This document shows, in pieces, positions 6,556-13,453 of a stretch of DNA of 25,838 bases. Position 1 is the stretch's first letter. Each line of letters opens with the position of its first letter. A program made the position numbers and the translations under genes. The DNA is from an uncultured Candidatus Saccharibacteria bacterium. Its GTDB lineage: Bacteria; Patescibacteriota; Saccharimonadia; Saccharimonadales; Saccharimonadaceae. Under the pieces are notes generated by a model. It saw nothing but the letters and a program-made list of their open reading frames with translations. It was not told the DNA's origin and searched no databases. The stretch covers positions 1-25,838 of the forward strand of contig CAJZIB010000004.1 in the NCBI GenBank assembly GCA_916049555.1, in the 5' to 3' direction.

Positions 6556-7266
6556 ATGGAAAAAATGATAGAAAAATGGATCAGTGAAATTGCTACTGAC
6601 AAGCTTTCCGAGGCTGATATTGAACGCTCGATGGCCTATGCTAAAGATATTTTTAGTGGTCTCTCGACGATTCGTAAGTGTGCACAGGGGGTTTCAGTTT
6701 TCGGGTCAGCCAGAACGCTTGAAACAGAAAAATATTACATCAAGGCACGTGAACTCGGCCGACTTCTGGCGGAAAATGGCCACCCAGTGATTACCGGTGG
6801 TGGACCTGGTATTATGGAGGCAGCTAATCGTGGTGCTTATGAATATGGCGGCCGCAGTATGGGGCTAAATATCACTCTGCCTTTCGAGCAACATCCAAAT
6901 CCATACATCACCGATGGAATGGAATTTAGATACTTCTTTGCCCGTAAATTAATGCTAGTAATGGCAAGTAAGGCCTATGTCTTCTTCCCTGGCGGGATTG
7001 GTACGCTTGATGAACTTTCTGAGGTTCTAATCTTAATGCAAACCAACAAAATGCCAAAAATGCCGGTATTTTTGATTGGGAAGACCTACTGGAGACCACT
7101 GGTCAAGTTTATGAAGACTACGATGTTAAAGAATCGCATGATTAAGGAAAAAGATCTCGATTTGTTTGTGTTAACAGATGATATTACAGAGGTGGTGATG
7201 GCGGCCAATAAGATTGGACACATTAATATTAACGATAATATTTATAATCATTTCAAATCTGCCTAG
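6556..7266 (+). CDS. LOG-family protein (TIGR00730-type phosphoribohydrolase)
   Basis: Rossmann-like family whose characterised members hydrolyse nucleoside 5'-monophosphates to base and ribose 5-phosphate (cytokinin-activating LOG, YgdH/PpnN). Motifs: SVFGSAR near 36-42, GGGPGIMEAANRGA at 81-94, ARKLMLV near 132, and PGGIGTLDE at about 145-153. The ATG at 6550 directly abuts the -10 box and could not be transcribed, so the ATG at 6556 is preferred; it gives 236 residues (MEKMIEKW...) and a leaderless start. This is the only plus-strand gene in the window. It ends at a bidirectional terminator shared with the convergent pfkB-like gene. The ribose 5-phosphate it may release could feed RpiB encoded nearby; that link is inference. 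Confidence 0.9.
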   Translation: MEKMIEKWISEIATDKLSEADIERSMAYAKDIFSGLSTIRKCAQGVSVFGSARTLETEKYYIKARELGRLLAENGHPVITGGGPGIMEAANRGAYEYGGRSMGLNITLPFEQHPNPYITDGMEFRYFFARKLMLVMASKAYVFFPGGIGTLDELSEVLILMQTNKMPKMPVFLIGKTYWRPLVKFMKTTMLKNRMIKEKDLDLFVLTDDITEVVMAANKIGHININDNIYNHFKSA

Positions 7267-7270
7267 AATT

Positions 7271-7299
7271 AAAAAAGAGGCGCTTAGGCCTCTTTTTTT
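7271..7299. terminator. bidirectional terminator between LOG gene and pfkB operon
   Basis: AAAAAAGAGGC - 6 nt loop - GCCTCTTTTTTT. It gives a GC stem followed by a T-tract on both strands. It starts 4 nt after the LOG stop, and its right arm overlaps the pfkB TAA stop (7298-7300). Confidence 0.9.
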
Positions 7300-8296
7300 A
7301 TATTTCAAGTTTCTGGATCGGCATTGGGTGAAATTTTTCGTTGGCGGAGAGAATTCCAGTTTTTGGACCAATATAAGATATAACAGAGGTGGAGTTAGCA
7401 GCGGCAGCGATTAAACTATTTTTAAAATCAAGTCCATCCAGGATACCAGCGAGGAAGCCAGCCCCAAAGGCGTCGCCTGCACCACTAAAATCTACAGGCT
7501 TTTTCGGTTCATATTGAGCAAGACGGTATGACTCCTGGCCATTTGTAGCAATTGCACCATTAGCGCCATCGGTTATGATAAGAGTCTTAACGTAAGGTGA
7601 GAGGCGCGCAAGCAATTCCTCCAGAATCTCCCCCTGGACCAGCTGTTTTGCCTCTTTTTGGTTGAGGATTAAAACATCGATATCAGAAAGTAGGCCTAAG
7701 ACTTTTTTCTTCTGCGAAAGTTCTTCTTTTCCTGGGCTCCACATAATTTGTATCTGATTTTCTTTAGCATATTCGACAAATTCGAGTAGTTTCTCCATGT
7801 CACCACCAAGACCTGTGACATATAGCCAGTCGGGATTAGCTAGCGAAAGGTCGGAGGCGGTAAGGTTTTTATATTTTGCAGCAACACCTAAGCAAGTCAT
7901 AGTAGTAGCACTGGCGGTTTTTGAATCTAACATGATAACAGAGGTGCCAGTCTGACCATCTAGCTGATTTAGGTAACTCGTATCTACATTTTCATCGATT
8001 AAAAAATCTATAATAGCCTCGGCTGCAGAATCAGTACCGAGATTGCTGATCAGAATGGACTGATGGCCATGTCTTGCAAAGGTGACGGCAGCGTTAGTGC
8101 CACCACCACCAACCTGATAGGAGACTTGATCGATGTAGACCTTTTCACCAACTGAAATACTATCTTTTTTGACAATAAAATCATCGTGGTCGACTAGGTA
8201 AATTTCCTGAGTGGCGTGACCTAGACAAACTACGCGCGAAATCGGTTGCTCCAGCAAGGGGTTGGTATTTTTTGCAGTTTTTATACGCCCTACCAT
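7298..8296 (-). CDS. PfkB-family (ribokinase-like) carbohydrate kinase
   Basis: ATP-dependent kinase that phosphorylates a sugar, sugar phosphate or nucleoside. Family features in 332 residues: GGGGTNAA at 63-70 (substrate-binding glycines), DVLILNQKEA near 210-219, IITDGANGA near 240-248, and the C-terminal signature DFSGAGDAFGAGF starting at D269, with D275 as catalytic base. The second signature residue is F rather than the usual T. About 20 residues precede the fold. The ATG overlaps the stop of the epimerase-like gene (TAATG), so the two are translationally coupled. It is last in gap-rpiB-rpe-pfkB. The operon suggests a pentose or pentose-phosphate substrate, but sequence alone does not decide among ribokinase, phosphofructokinase or other PfkB activities. 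Confidence 0.88.
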   Translation of the reverse strand: MVGRIKTAKNTNPLLEQPISRVVCLGHATQEIYLVDHDDFIVKKDSISVGEKVYIDQVSYQVGGGGTNAAVTFARHGHQSILISNLGTDSAAEAIIDFLIDENVDTSYLNQLDGQTGTSVIMLDSKTASATTMTCLGVAAKYKNLTASDLSLANPDWLYVTGLGGDMEKLLEFVEYAKENQIQIMWSPGKEELSQKKKVLGLLSDIDVLILNQKEAKQLVQGEILEELLARLSPYVKTLIITDGANGAIATNGQESYRLAQYEPKKPVDFSGAGDAFGAGFLAGILDGLDFKNSLIAAAANSTSVISYIGPKTGILSANEKFHPMPIQKLEI

Positions 8297-8952
8297 TAGA
8301 GTACTCCTCTTTTTTTCGATTCTTCGACTAAATTACTGTAGGCATCGGCGGGATTTTCTGCCTTCGAGATGGCAGATCCAACATTAATAACGTTGAGGTC
8401 GGCATGCGCAAGCGCGCGGATATTTGTCAGATTAGCGCCGCCATCCCAGCCGATCTCAAGATCCGACTTTAATTTTCGGACAATTTTGATTTTTTCAATC
8501 TGGAGTAAGTCAGCTTCGCCCCCCTGTTTGCCGAGACTGCCGGCAAAAATCAAAACGTGATCGGCTACATCAATGTAAGGCTTAACAAGTTCTGGATAGG
8601 TTCCAGGTAGTAGAGCAACGCCACATTTTATTCCTGCTTTCCTGAATTCATTGAAGAATGGCAAGAGATTCTCATTAGCCTCAGCGTGCAGAATACAGAG
8701 AGATGGTTTGAGGCGTAAGATATTCGCTAGATGATCACTAGGTCTCGCGGACATCAGATGTATATCAACTGCGAGATTTGGCGGGAGCTGCGCAATTGCA
8801 GCTTCAGAAATACTTTTGTCAGCGGTGAAGGTGCCATCCATAATATCTAACTGCACACGCCTCGAGAACTTTTGATACGCGTCTAGCTGCATCGCAAAAA
8901 CTTGCGGATCCGCCGTTAAGATTGTTGGTACTATTTTGACATCCTCACCCAT
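8296..8952 (-). CDS. ribulose-phosphate 3-epimerase-like protein, one metal ligand substituted
   Basis: TIM-barrel protein related to Rpe, which interconverts ribulose 5-phosphate and xylulose 5-phosphate. Visible motifs: PTILTAD near 9-15, LDIMDGTF at 35-42, VDIHLM at 62-67, GVALLPGTYPE near 111-121, and WDGGAN at 169-174. Three metal/acid-base residues remain (D36, H65, D170), but the His that normally precedes D36 by two (VHxD in E. coli Rpe) is Gln34. The phosphate-binding loop usually written NPGFGGQ is GSLGKQGGEAD here. It may be a divergent epimerase or a relative with another substrate. ATG at 8952 has AAGGA with 6 nt spacing, 9 nt after the rpiB stop. Confidence 0.82.
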   Translation of the reverse strand: MGEDVKIVPTILTADPQVFAMQLDAYQKFSRRVQLDIMDGTFTADKSISEAAIAQLPPNLAVDIHLMSARPSDHLANILRLKPSLCILHAEANENLLPFFNEFRKAGIKCGVALLPGTYPELVKPYIDVADHVLIFAGSLGKQGGEADLLQIEKIKIVRKLKSDLEIGWDGGANLTNIRALAHADLNVINVGSAISKAENPADAYSNLVEESKKRGVL

Positions 8953-8961
8953 AGTTATTCC

Positions 8962-9423
8962 TTAATAAATTGTTTCTTCATCTAGACGACGATTACGTCG
9001 AATATAACGCTCCTCCGGCAAGAAATTACCACGAAGGAACATATCAATTGCTTGGTCAATATTTTGATCATCCATAAAATCAGACGAAAGACAGAGGACA
9101 TTGGCGTCATTATGAAGACGTCCGAGACGGACGAGTTCCGGAGTGTAACCACAGATGGCGCGAATACCCTTGAAGCGATTGGCCTGCATAGAGATACCGT
9201 GAGCGGAGCCACAGATCAAGATACCACGGGAGCCTTCCGTTTCACGTACTGCACGAGAGACCGCAATAGCATAATCGTTAAAATCATCATCTGGGCGCAT
9301 AGTTTCAGGGCCAAGATCAACAATTTCGTAATTTTCTGCCCATTCCGACTGTGATAGCGTAGCCAAAATACGCTGTTTGGCAACAAATCCACGGTGATCA
9401 GAACCTAGAAAGATCCTTGGCAT
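8962..9423 (-). CDS. rpiB: RpiB/LacA/LacB-family sugar-phosphate isomerase
   Basis: Interconverts ribose 5-phosphate and ribulose 5-phosphate. The 153 residues show GSDHRGF (7-13), the catalytic cysteine in ILICGSAHGISMQANR (C71), KGIRAICGYTPE and RLHNDANVL with H104. The anion-binding loop after the cysteine reads GSAHG instead of the usual GTGIG. The C-terminal ~35 residues carry a basic stretch (RYIRRNRR). ATG at 9423 is chosen because homologues start just before the first strand; it lies one base after the gap stop (TAATATG). A TTG at 9438 would add five residues overlapping gap. Confidence 0.88.
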   Translation of the reverse strand: MPRIFLGSDHRGFVAKQRILATLSQSEWAENYEIVDLGPETMRPDDDFNDYAIAVSRAVRETEGSRGILICGSAHGISMQANRFKGIRAICGYTPELVRLGRLHNDANVLCLSSDFMDDQNIDQAIDMFLRGNFLPEERYIRRNRRLDEETIY

Positions 9424-9424
9424 A

Positions 9425-10426
9425 TTAATTTTTCCCAAAATCTGAGGCTAGTTCGACTAGGCGGTTAGAGTAACCCCATTCATTGTCATACCAAGCCACA
9501 ATTTTTACTAGATTACCACCGACCACATTGATGAGAGGAAGGTCAACGATGCTGGAGTGGGAATTGCCACGATAATCGATGGAGACTAGTGGCTCCTCAG
9601 AAACCCCGAGGATTCCTTCATAGAACGGTTCTTTAGCGGCCTTTTTGAAGATTTCTTGAAGTTCTTCAATGGTCGTATCTCGTTTCAAGACAGCAGTAAT
9701 ATCTGAGAGAGAAACGACTGGGGTCGGGACGCGAATCGAGAGCCCGTCAAATTTACCTTTGAGGGCAGGAATCGTCAAGGCTGCAGCTTTTGAAGCGCCA
9801 GTTGAGGTTGGGACGATATTTTCAGCGGCGGCGCGTGCTTCACGCAAATCTTTTGCTGGGGCGTCTAGGATGCGCTGTGAGGCGGTATAGGAGTGGACTG
9901 TGGTCATTAAGGCCTTCTCAATACCAAAATTATCCTCAAGGACTTTCATAACAGGGGCAATACAGTTTGTAGTGCAGGATGCATTGGAGAGGATTTTATC
10001 GTCTTCAGTTACAGTATCTTCATTGACGCCAATCACGATAGTTTTGGCGCCTTCACCCTTGGCTGGTGCAGAAATTACAACCTTGCGGGCGCCAGCTTCA
10101 AGATGGTCTGCCGCCTTCTTAGGATCAGTAAAGAAACCAGTTGATTCAATTACGACATCAACCTGATATTCACCCCATGGGAGATTTTTTGGCTCTTTTT
10201 CGGAGAAAACACGGATTTTTTCACCATCAACGATGAGGTTCTCTTCGTCAAATTTAACGTCTCGATCATAGGTGCCATAGCTTGAATCATGCTTCAATAG
10301 ATGAGCTAGGGTCTTAGTGTCGGTTAAGTCATTAATTGCAACAATTTTAACGTCACGGCGTTCAAAAGCAATCTTAAAGGCGTTGCGACCGATGCGGCCA
10401 AAGCCATTAATTGCGAGTTTTATCAT
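9425..10426 (-). CDS. gap: glyceraldehyde-3-phosphate dehydrogenase, type I
   Basis: Glycolytic enzyme oxidising glyceraldehyde 3-phosphate to 1,3-bisphosphoglycerate. Rossmann motif INGFGRIGRNAF at 6-17, catalytic Cys in SNASCTTNC (C151), catalytic His in TTVHSYTASQ (H178), phosphate-binding ENIVPTSTGAS near 205-215, and the C-terminal WYDNEWGYSNR. Length 333 is typical. D33 in INDLTD supports NAD. The cofactor-determining pair usually L-P (NAD) or A-S (NADP) is A189-P190 here, so NADP tolerance is possible. ATG at 10426 follows AGGAGG with close spacing and an extended -10 promoter. First gene of the gap-rpiB-rpe-pfkB operon. Confidence 0.97.
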   Translation of the reverse strand: MIKLAINGFGRIGRNAFKIAFERRDVKIVAINDLTDTKTLAHLLKHDSSYGTYDRDVKFDEENLIVDGEKIRVFSEKEPKNLPWGEYQVDVVIESTGFFTDPKKAADHLEAGARKVVISAPAKGEGAKTIVIGVNEDTVTEDDKILSNASCTTNCIAPVMKVLEDNFGIEKALMTTVHSYTASQRILDAPAKDLREARAAAENIVPTSTGASKAAALTIPALKGKFDGLSIRVPTPVVSLSDITAVLKRDTTIEELQEIFKKAAKEPFYEGILGVSEEPLVSIDYRGNSHSSIVDLPLINVVGGNLVKIVAWYDNEWGYSNRLVELASDFGKN

Positions 10427-10448
10427 TTTACCTCCTTGATTTTAGATA

Positions 10449-10457
10449 ATTATAGCA
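10449..10457 (-). promoter_or_regulatory. gap operon extended -10 promoter
   Basis: Minus strand TGCTATAAT: extended -10 with consensus hexamer (10449-10454). The -35 position (TTGTGT, 10472-10477) is weak. Leader about 16 nt containing AAGGAGG. It starts directly downstream of the rpsG terminator. Confidence 0.65.
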
Positions 10458-10475
10458 TATCTAAAATGGGCACAC

Positions 10476-10507
10476 AAAAAAACACTACCATTTCTGGTAG
10501 TGTTTTT
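10476..10507 (-). terminator. rpsL-rpsG operon terminator
   Basis: Stem ACACTACCA / TGGTAGTGT with a 4-nt loop, extendable by flanking A/T pairs, followed on the minus strand by seven T. It begins 10 nt past the rpsG stop. Confidence 0.9.
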
Positions 10508-10517
10508 GTCTTTAAGA

Positions 10518-10997
10518 CTAACCTCTTGCGAAGTGAGCGAATGCACGGTTCGCTTCTGCCATGCGGTGAGTATCTTCTTTCTTCTTGAAAGCAGCGCCGG
10601 TGCCATTGAAGGCATCAACGATTTCTGATTCAAGACGACGTTCGTATGGCATACCCTTACGAGCACGAGCAGCAACGACTAGCCATGAGAAGGCAAAGTG
10701 CATCTGACGGTGACCAGAAATTGGGAATGGAATCTGGTAGTTAGCACCACCAACACGGCGGGACTTAACTTCAAAATCTGGAGAAACGTTGGCAATTGCT
10801 TTTTCAAGTACTTCAACTGGGTTCTCAGAACCAAGCTTCTTTGCAGCACCTTCGATTGCAGAGTAAACTGCACGTTCGGCAACCTGTTTCTTACCATCAA
10901 GCATAGACTTGTTGATCAAGCGCTGAACGAGAATTGACTGGTAGCGGCGATCTGGATTAACTTTGCGTTCAAGTGATTTAGTGGTTTTACGTGGCAT
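10518..10997 (-). CDS. rpsG: 30S ribosomal protein uS7
   Basis: Primary 16S rRNA-binding protein that nucleates the head of the small subunit. The 159 residues begin MPRKTTKSLERKVNPDRRYQ and contain the family stretches KKQVAERAVYSA, PVEVLEKAIANVSP, VKSRRVGGANYQIP, the ARARKGMPYERRLESEIVDA helix and the C-terminal HRMAEANRAFAHFA. Start ATG is 2 nt after the rpsL stop; AAGGAGG lies within the end of rpsL. A terminator follows directly, so the fusA and tuf genes usually found next in the str operon are not part of this unit. Confidence 0.98.
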   Translation of the reverse strand: MPRKTTKSLERKVNPDRRYQSILVQRLINKSMLDGKKQVAERAVYSAIEGAAKKLGSENPVEVLEKAIANVSPDFEVKSRRVGGANYQIPFPISGHRQMHFAFSWLVVAARARKGMPYERRLESEIVDAFNGTGAAFKKKEDTHRMAEANRAFAHFARG

Positions 10998-10999
10998 AA

Positions 11000-11413
11000 T
11001 TACTTACCCTCCTTCTTAGCGCCGTATTTAGAACGACCCTGTTTGCGGCCATTGACACCCTGAAGATCAAGAGTACCACGGACGATGTGGTAGCGGACAC
11101 CTGGAAGATCCGGCACACGTCCACCACGGACGAGAACCACTGCGTGCTCCTGAAGGTTGTGACCTTCACCACCGATGTAAGCCCAAACTTCCTGGCCATT
11201 GGTGAGGCGAACACGAGCGACTTTACGTAGAGCGGAGTTAGGTTTCTTTGGAGTTTTGGTGGTAACTTTGATACAAACACCGCGCTTCAATGGAGCTGGC
11301 TGATCGTAGTAACGAGTCTTCAAAGTGTTGACAATGCTACCTAAGGCAGGTGATTTTGACTTCCTTGCAGCCACCTTGCGTGGTTTCCTAATCAATTGAT
11401 TGATTGTTGGCAT
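11000..11413 (-). CDS. rpsL: 30S ribosomal protein uS12
   Basis: Decoding-centre protein of the small subunit. The 137 residues contain PTINQLIRKPR, KRGVCIKV, TPKKPNSALRKVARVRLTNG (decoding loop with the conserved lysine), GGEGHNLQEHAVVLVRGGRV, DLPGVRYHIVRG and the basic tail RKQGRSKYGAKK. An insertion of about 13 residues before KRGVC resembles the longer Gram-positive-type S12. The residue normally Lys87 (E. coli numbering, in GGRVKDLPG) is Pro, while the following Asp, the target of RimO in some bacteria, is kept. ATG follows AGAGGA; a strong promoter lies about 115 nt upstream. Confidence 0.98.
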   Translation of the reverse strand: MPTINQLIRKPRKVAARKSKSPALGSIVNTLKTRYYDQPAPLKRGVCIKVTTKTPKKPNSALRKVARVRLTNGQEVWAYIGGEGHNLQEHAVVLVRGGRVPDLPGVRYHIVRGTLDLQGVNGRKQGRSKYGAKKEGK

Positions 11414-11446
11414 TTTTTCCTCTTATTTAATTTCGAATTAATATTT

Positions 11447-11467
11447 GGCTCAAAAAATCTTTGAACC
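11447..11467 (-). promoter_or_regulatory. hairpin in the rpsL leader
   Basis: Minus strand GGTTCAAA - 5 nt - TTTGAGCC, 8 pairs including one G-U. It lies in the ~109-nt leader between the promoter and rpsL. A role in autoregulation by S7 or S12 is conceivable, but nothing in the sequence proves it. Confidence 0.3.
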
Positions 11468-11528
11468 TAGGTTTTAACCTCAGCCGCCTCCGTTACAGCA
11501 ATTGGATTTGGCACGAAACTCTTGGCTT

Positions 11529-11557
11529 ATTATACTACCTTGAGCTCAGTTCGTCAA
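11529..11557 (-). promoter_or_regulatory. rpsL-rpsG operon promoter
   Basis: Minus strand: -35 TTGACG (11552-11557), 17 nt spacer, consensus -10 TATAAT (11529-11534). This is one of the best promoters in the window. The -35 box directly abuts the stop codon of the upstream gene. Confidence 0.8.
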
Positions 11558-11905
11558 TTAAGACTTTTTGGCTTGTTTTGACCTGACAACCGGCTTTTTC
11601 ACTTTTGCTGGAAGAGATAATGGCGTCTTTTTTGACTCTTTGAGGTTCGATCCTTGATTTTTAATGGACTCTTCTAACAGCATTTTTACGAGTGCCCAAA
11701 CAATTAGATTGGCGGAAAATGCTAAAAAGGCGATAAATGGGATAATGAGAAGACCCACGCCGAGAGCCTGATTAAGCAGTGCTATGACCGACGAGACGAG
11801 AAAAGAAATACCTGTAATGATTAGATAGGTGATCTCAAGGATAGTGAGTTCCCTTTTCTCTTTATATAACTGTTTTAGATAAGATAATAAACTAGGTTGT
11901 GACAT
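11558..11905 (-). CDS. small two-helix membrane protein, unrecognised
   Basis: The family is not recognised. The 115 residues comprise a ~20-residue N-terminal cytoplasmic-looking segment (LSYLKQLYKEKREL), two hydrophobic segments near 21-45 (ILEITYLIITGISFLVSSVI) and 48-76 (GVGLLIIPFIAFLAFSANLI), and a Lys/Ser-rich basic tail ending PVVRSKQAKKS. The layout predicts both termini inside. There is no Shine-Dalgarno; the ATG lies 6 nt after TGTTAATAT, a degenerate extended -10 box, so it may be leaderless. It is a separate unit between tig and rpsL. Similar basic tails end the HdeD-like and YtxG-like proteins in this window. Confidence 0.75.
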   Translation of the reverse strand: MSQPSLLSYLKQLYKEKRELTILEITYLIITGISFLVSSVIALLNQALGVGLLIIPFIAFLAFSANLIVWALVKMLLEESIKNQGSNLKESKKTPLSLPAKVKKPVVRSKQAKKS

Positions 11906-11911
11906 AATTAT

Positions 11912-11920
11912 ATATTAACA
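11912..11920 (-). promoter_or_regulatory. candidate extended -10 of the small membrane protein gene
   Basis: Minus strand TGTTAATAT: TGn plus a 4/6 match to TATAAT, 6 nt before the ATG. Weaker than the other examples; an overlapping TATAAT one base before the ATG is too close to serve this start. Confidence 0.35.
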
Positions 11921-12020
11921 TATTTTTGGTATTTATCAAGTTTTTCGAGATACAGGCTGGAGCTGAGTTAATAGTTTTCTATAAGCTATTCCCAAATGGC
12001 AGCCATAATAGATGAAAACT

Positions 12021-12048
12021 AAAAAGGAGCCGTGTGGCTCCCTTTTTT
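12021..12048 (-). terminator. tig terminator
   Basis: GGAGCC - GTGT - GGCTCC stem flanked by A and T runs. On the minus strand it ends GGCTCCTTTTTAG. The upstream arm overlaps the tig TAA stop (12047-12049). Confidence 0.85.
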
Positions 12049-13354
12049 ATTTAGCTTTTTTATCGTCAGCTTCGTCTTTGGAGTTTAGCTTCACGAGGAA
12101 GTTCAAGGTTTTCTCAATCACCATGCGGTTTTTGATATCCTGGCGAACATTATTATCTTTGAGGCTGGCAAGAGCTTCTTTAGATTTCTTATAAACTTCG
12201 CGAAGTTCATTTAGTTTAGCATCAACAATTTCATTGTCGACATCAATTTTCTCTTCACGAGCTAGCATCTGGAGCGCGAGAGAAGCTTTGACACGAGTCT
12301 CAGCAAGTTCTTTAATCTGCTTCTTCCAATCCTCTTCAGTCTGACCAGTTTGCTTGAGGTAATCCTCAAAGTTGAGGCCTTGCGCATTAGCATTAGCTTC
12401 AATGTCTTGCTTGATGAAGCGGATTTGGTCCTCGACAAGAATCTCAGGAGCAGAAATTTTACTCTTTTTGATTAATTCATTAACGAGGTCGTCTTTAAAC
12501 TTCTCGTCTGATTTTACCTTATTTTGCTCGGTGAGGTTGTTTTCAATATCGAGTTTGAGCTCCTCAAGAGTCTTGAACGGACCACACTTCTTCGCAAATT
12601 CGTCATTTAATTCTGGGAGAACAAATTCATTAACCTGTTTTAAAAGCACATTAAAGACAGTTTTCTTACCGGCAAGTTTTTCAGCGTGGTAGTCCTTAGG
12701 GAAGGTAAGTTCGAGATCAAAGCGATCGCCTGCAGAATGACCGACAATGCCTTCTTCAAAACCTGGGATAAACTGATGTGAGCCAAGCTTAAGCTTGAAA
12801 TCTTTGGCAGCACCACCTTCAAATTTTTCACCATCGAGGCTACCTTCAAAGTCGATGACAACTTCATCATCCATTTTAGCTTCACGTTTTACAACTTGCT
12901 TTTCAGCATAGGCATTGCGAACGCGGGCGAGGACATCGTCGATGTCAGCTGGTTTAGCTTTAAACTCTTCGCGTTTAACTTTGAGATTCTTGTAGTCGCC
13001 GAGTTTAATTTCTGGGACGATGTCAGCTACAGCTTTATATTCAAGGGTTTCACCTGGAACGTATTTGACAATGTCAACATTAGGAATGACGAGAGGGATA
13101 TTCTTGGCCTCTTCGAAAGCCTGTGGGACGGTGCGACGAACAGCGATGTCGGCAGTAGTACTGGCGAGGTCGTTGGGATTAATGTTTTTCTTTGCGATTT
13201 CGGCTGGAATTTTGCCTGGACGAAAGCCCTGGACCTTGATTTCTTTGGAATGACGGAGAATCGCCTGTTCTTCAGCAATTTGAAGATCCTTCTGATCAAG
13301 GGTGACAGTGACTTCGACCTTGGTGTCGGATAATTTCTTTGTAGTAACTTTCAT
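12047..13354 (-). CDS. tig: trigger factor
   Basis: Ribosome-associated chaperone and peptidyl-prolyl isomerase acting on nascent chains. The N-terminal ribosome-binding domain has the signature GFRPGKIP at 43-50. An FKBP-type domain spans about 150-245 (DDEVVIDFEGSLDGEKFEGG, FKLKLGSHQFIPGFEEGIVG, LTFPKDYHAEKLAGK). The helical C-terminal domain covers about 250-425 and ends in a charged tail. Length 435 is normal. There is no Shine-Dalgarno: TGATATAAT ends exactly 6 nt before the ATG, so the mRNA should be leaderless. That is notable for an abundant protein. Monocistronic, bounded by a promoter and a terminator. Confidence 0.97.
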   Translation of the reverse strand: MKVTTKKLSDTKVEVTVTLDQKDLQIAEEQAILRHSKEIKVQGFRPGKIPAEIAKKNINPNDLASTTADIAVRRTVPQAFEEAKNIPLVIPNVDIVKYVPGETLEYKAVADIVPEIKLGDYKNLKVKREEFKAKPADIDDVLARVRNAYAEKQVVKREAKMDDEVVIDFEGSLDGEKFEGGAAKDFKLKLGSHQFIPGFEEGIVGHSAGDRFDLELTFPKDYHAEKLAGKKTVFNVLLKQVNEFVLPELNDEFAKKCGPFKTLEELKLDIENNLTEQNKVKSDEKFKDDLVNELIKKSKISAPEILVEDQIRFIKQDIEANANAQGLNFEDYLKQTGQTEEDWKKQIKELAETRVKASLALQMLAREEKIDVDNEIVDAKLNELREVYKKSKEALASLKDNNVRQDIKNRMVIEKTLNFLVKLNSKDEADDKKAK

Positions 13355-13360
13355 AGGACG

Positions 13361-13369
13361 ATTATATCA
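13361..13369 (-). promoter_or_regulatory. tig extended -10 promoter
   Basis: Minus strand TGATATAAT (hexamer 13361-13366), 6 nt before the tig ATG; no recognisable -35 (TCGCGT at the expected place). Confidence 0.65.
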
Positions 13370-13453
13370 TGACAAGCTGATTCACGCGAAGGGCGAACCG
13401 TTTTATGGTGGTTTTTGCCTTAATTAAGGTTTCAAATCGTCTAAAATCCGTAT

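Noticed and set aside
9669..10166. Long open frames on the plus strand opposite gap
   Set aside because: They are antisense shadows of a strongly conserved gene with no start signals.
12372..13333. Long open frames on the plus strand opposite tig
   Set aside because: The minus-strand trigger factor is conserved over its full length; the opposite frames show no family features and lack ribosome binding sites.
13418..13429. 12-bp perfect palindrome CCTTAATTAAGG between the FAD oxidase and tig
   Set aside because: It could be an operator or part of a weak terminator, but it is AT-rich, has no loop for a hairpin and has no T-tract; chance is sufficient.
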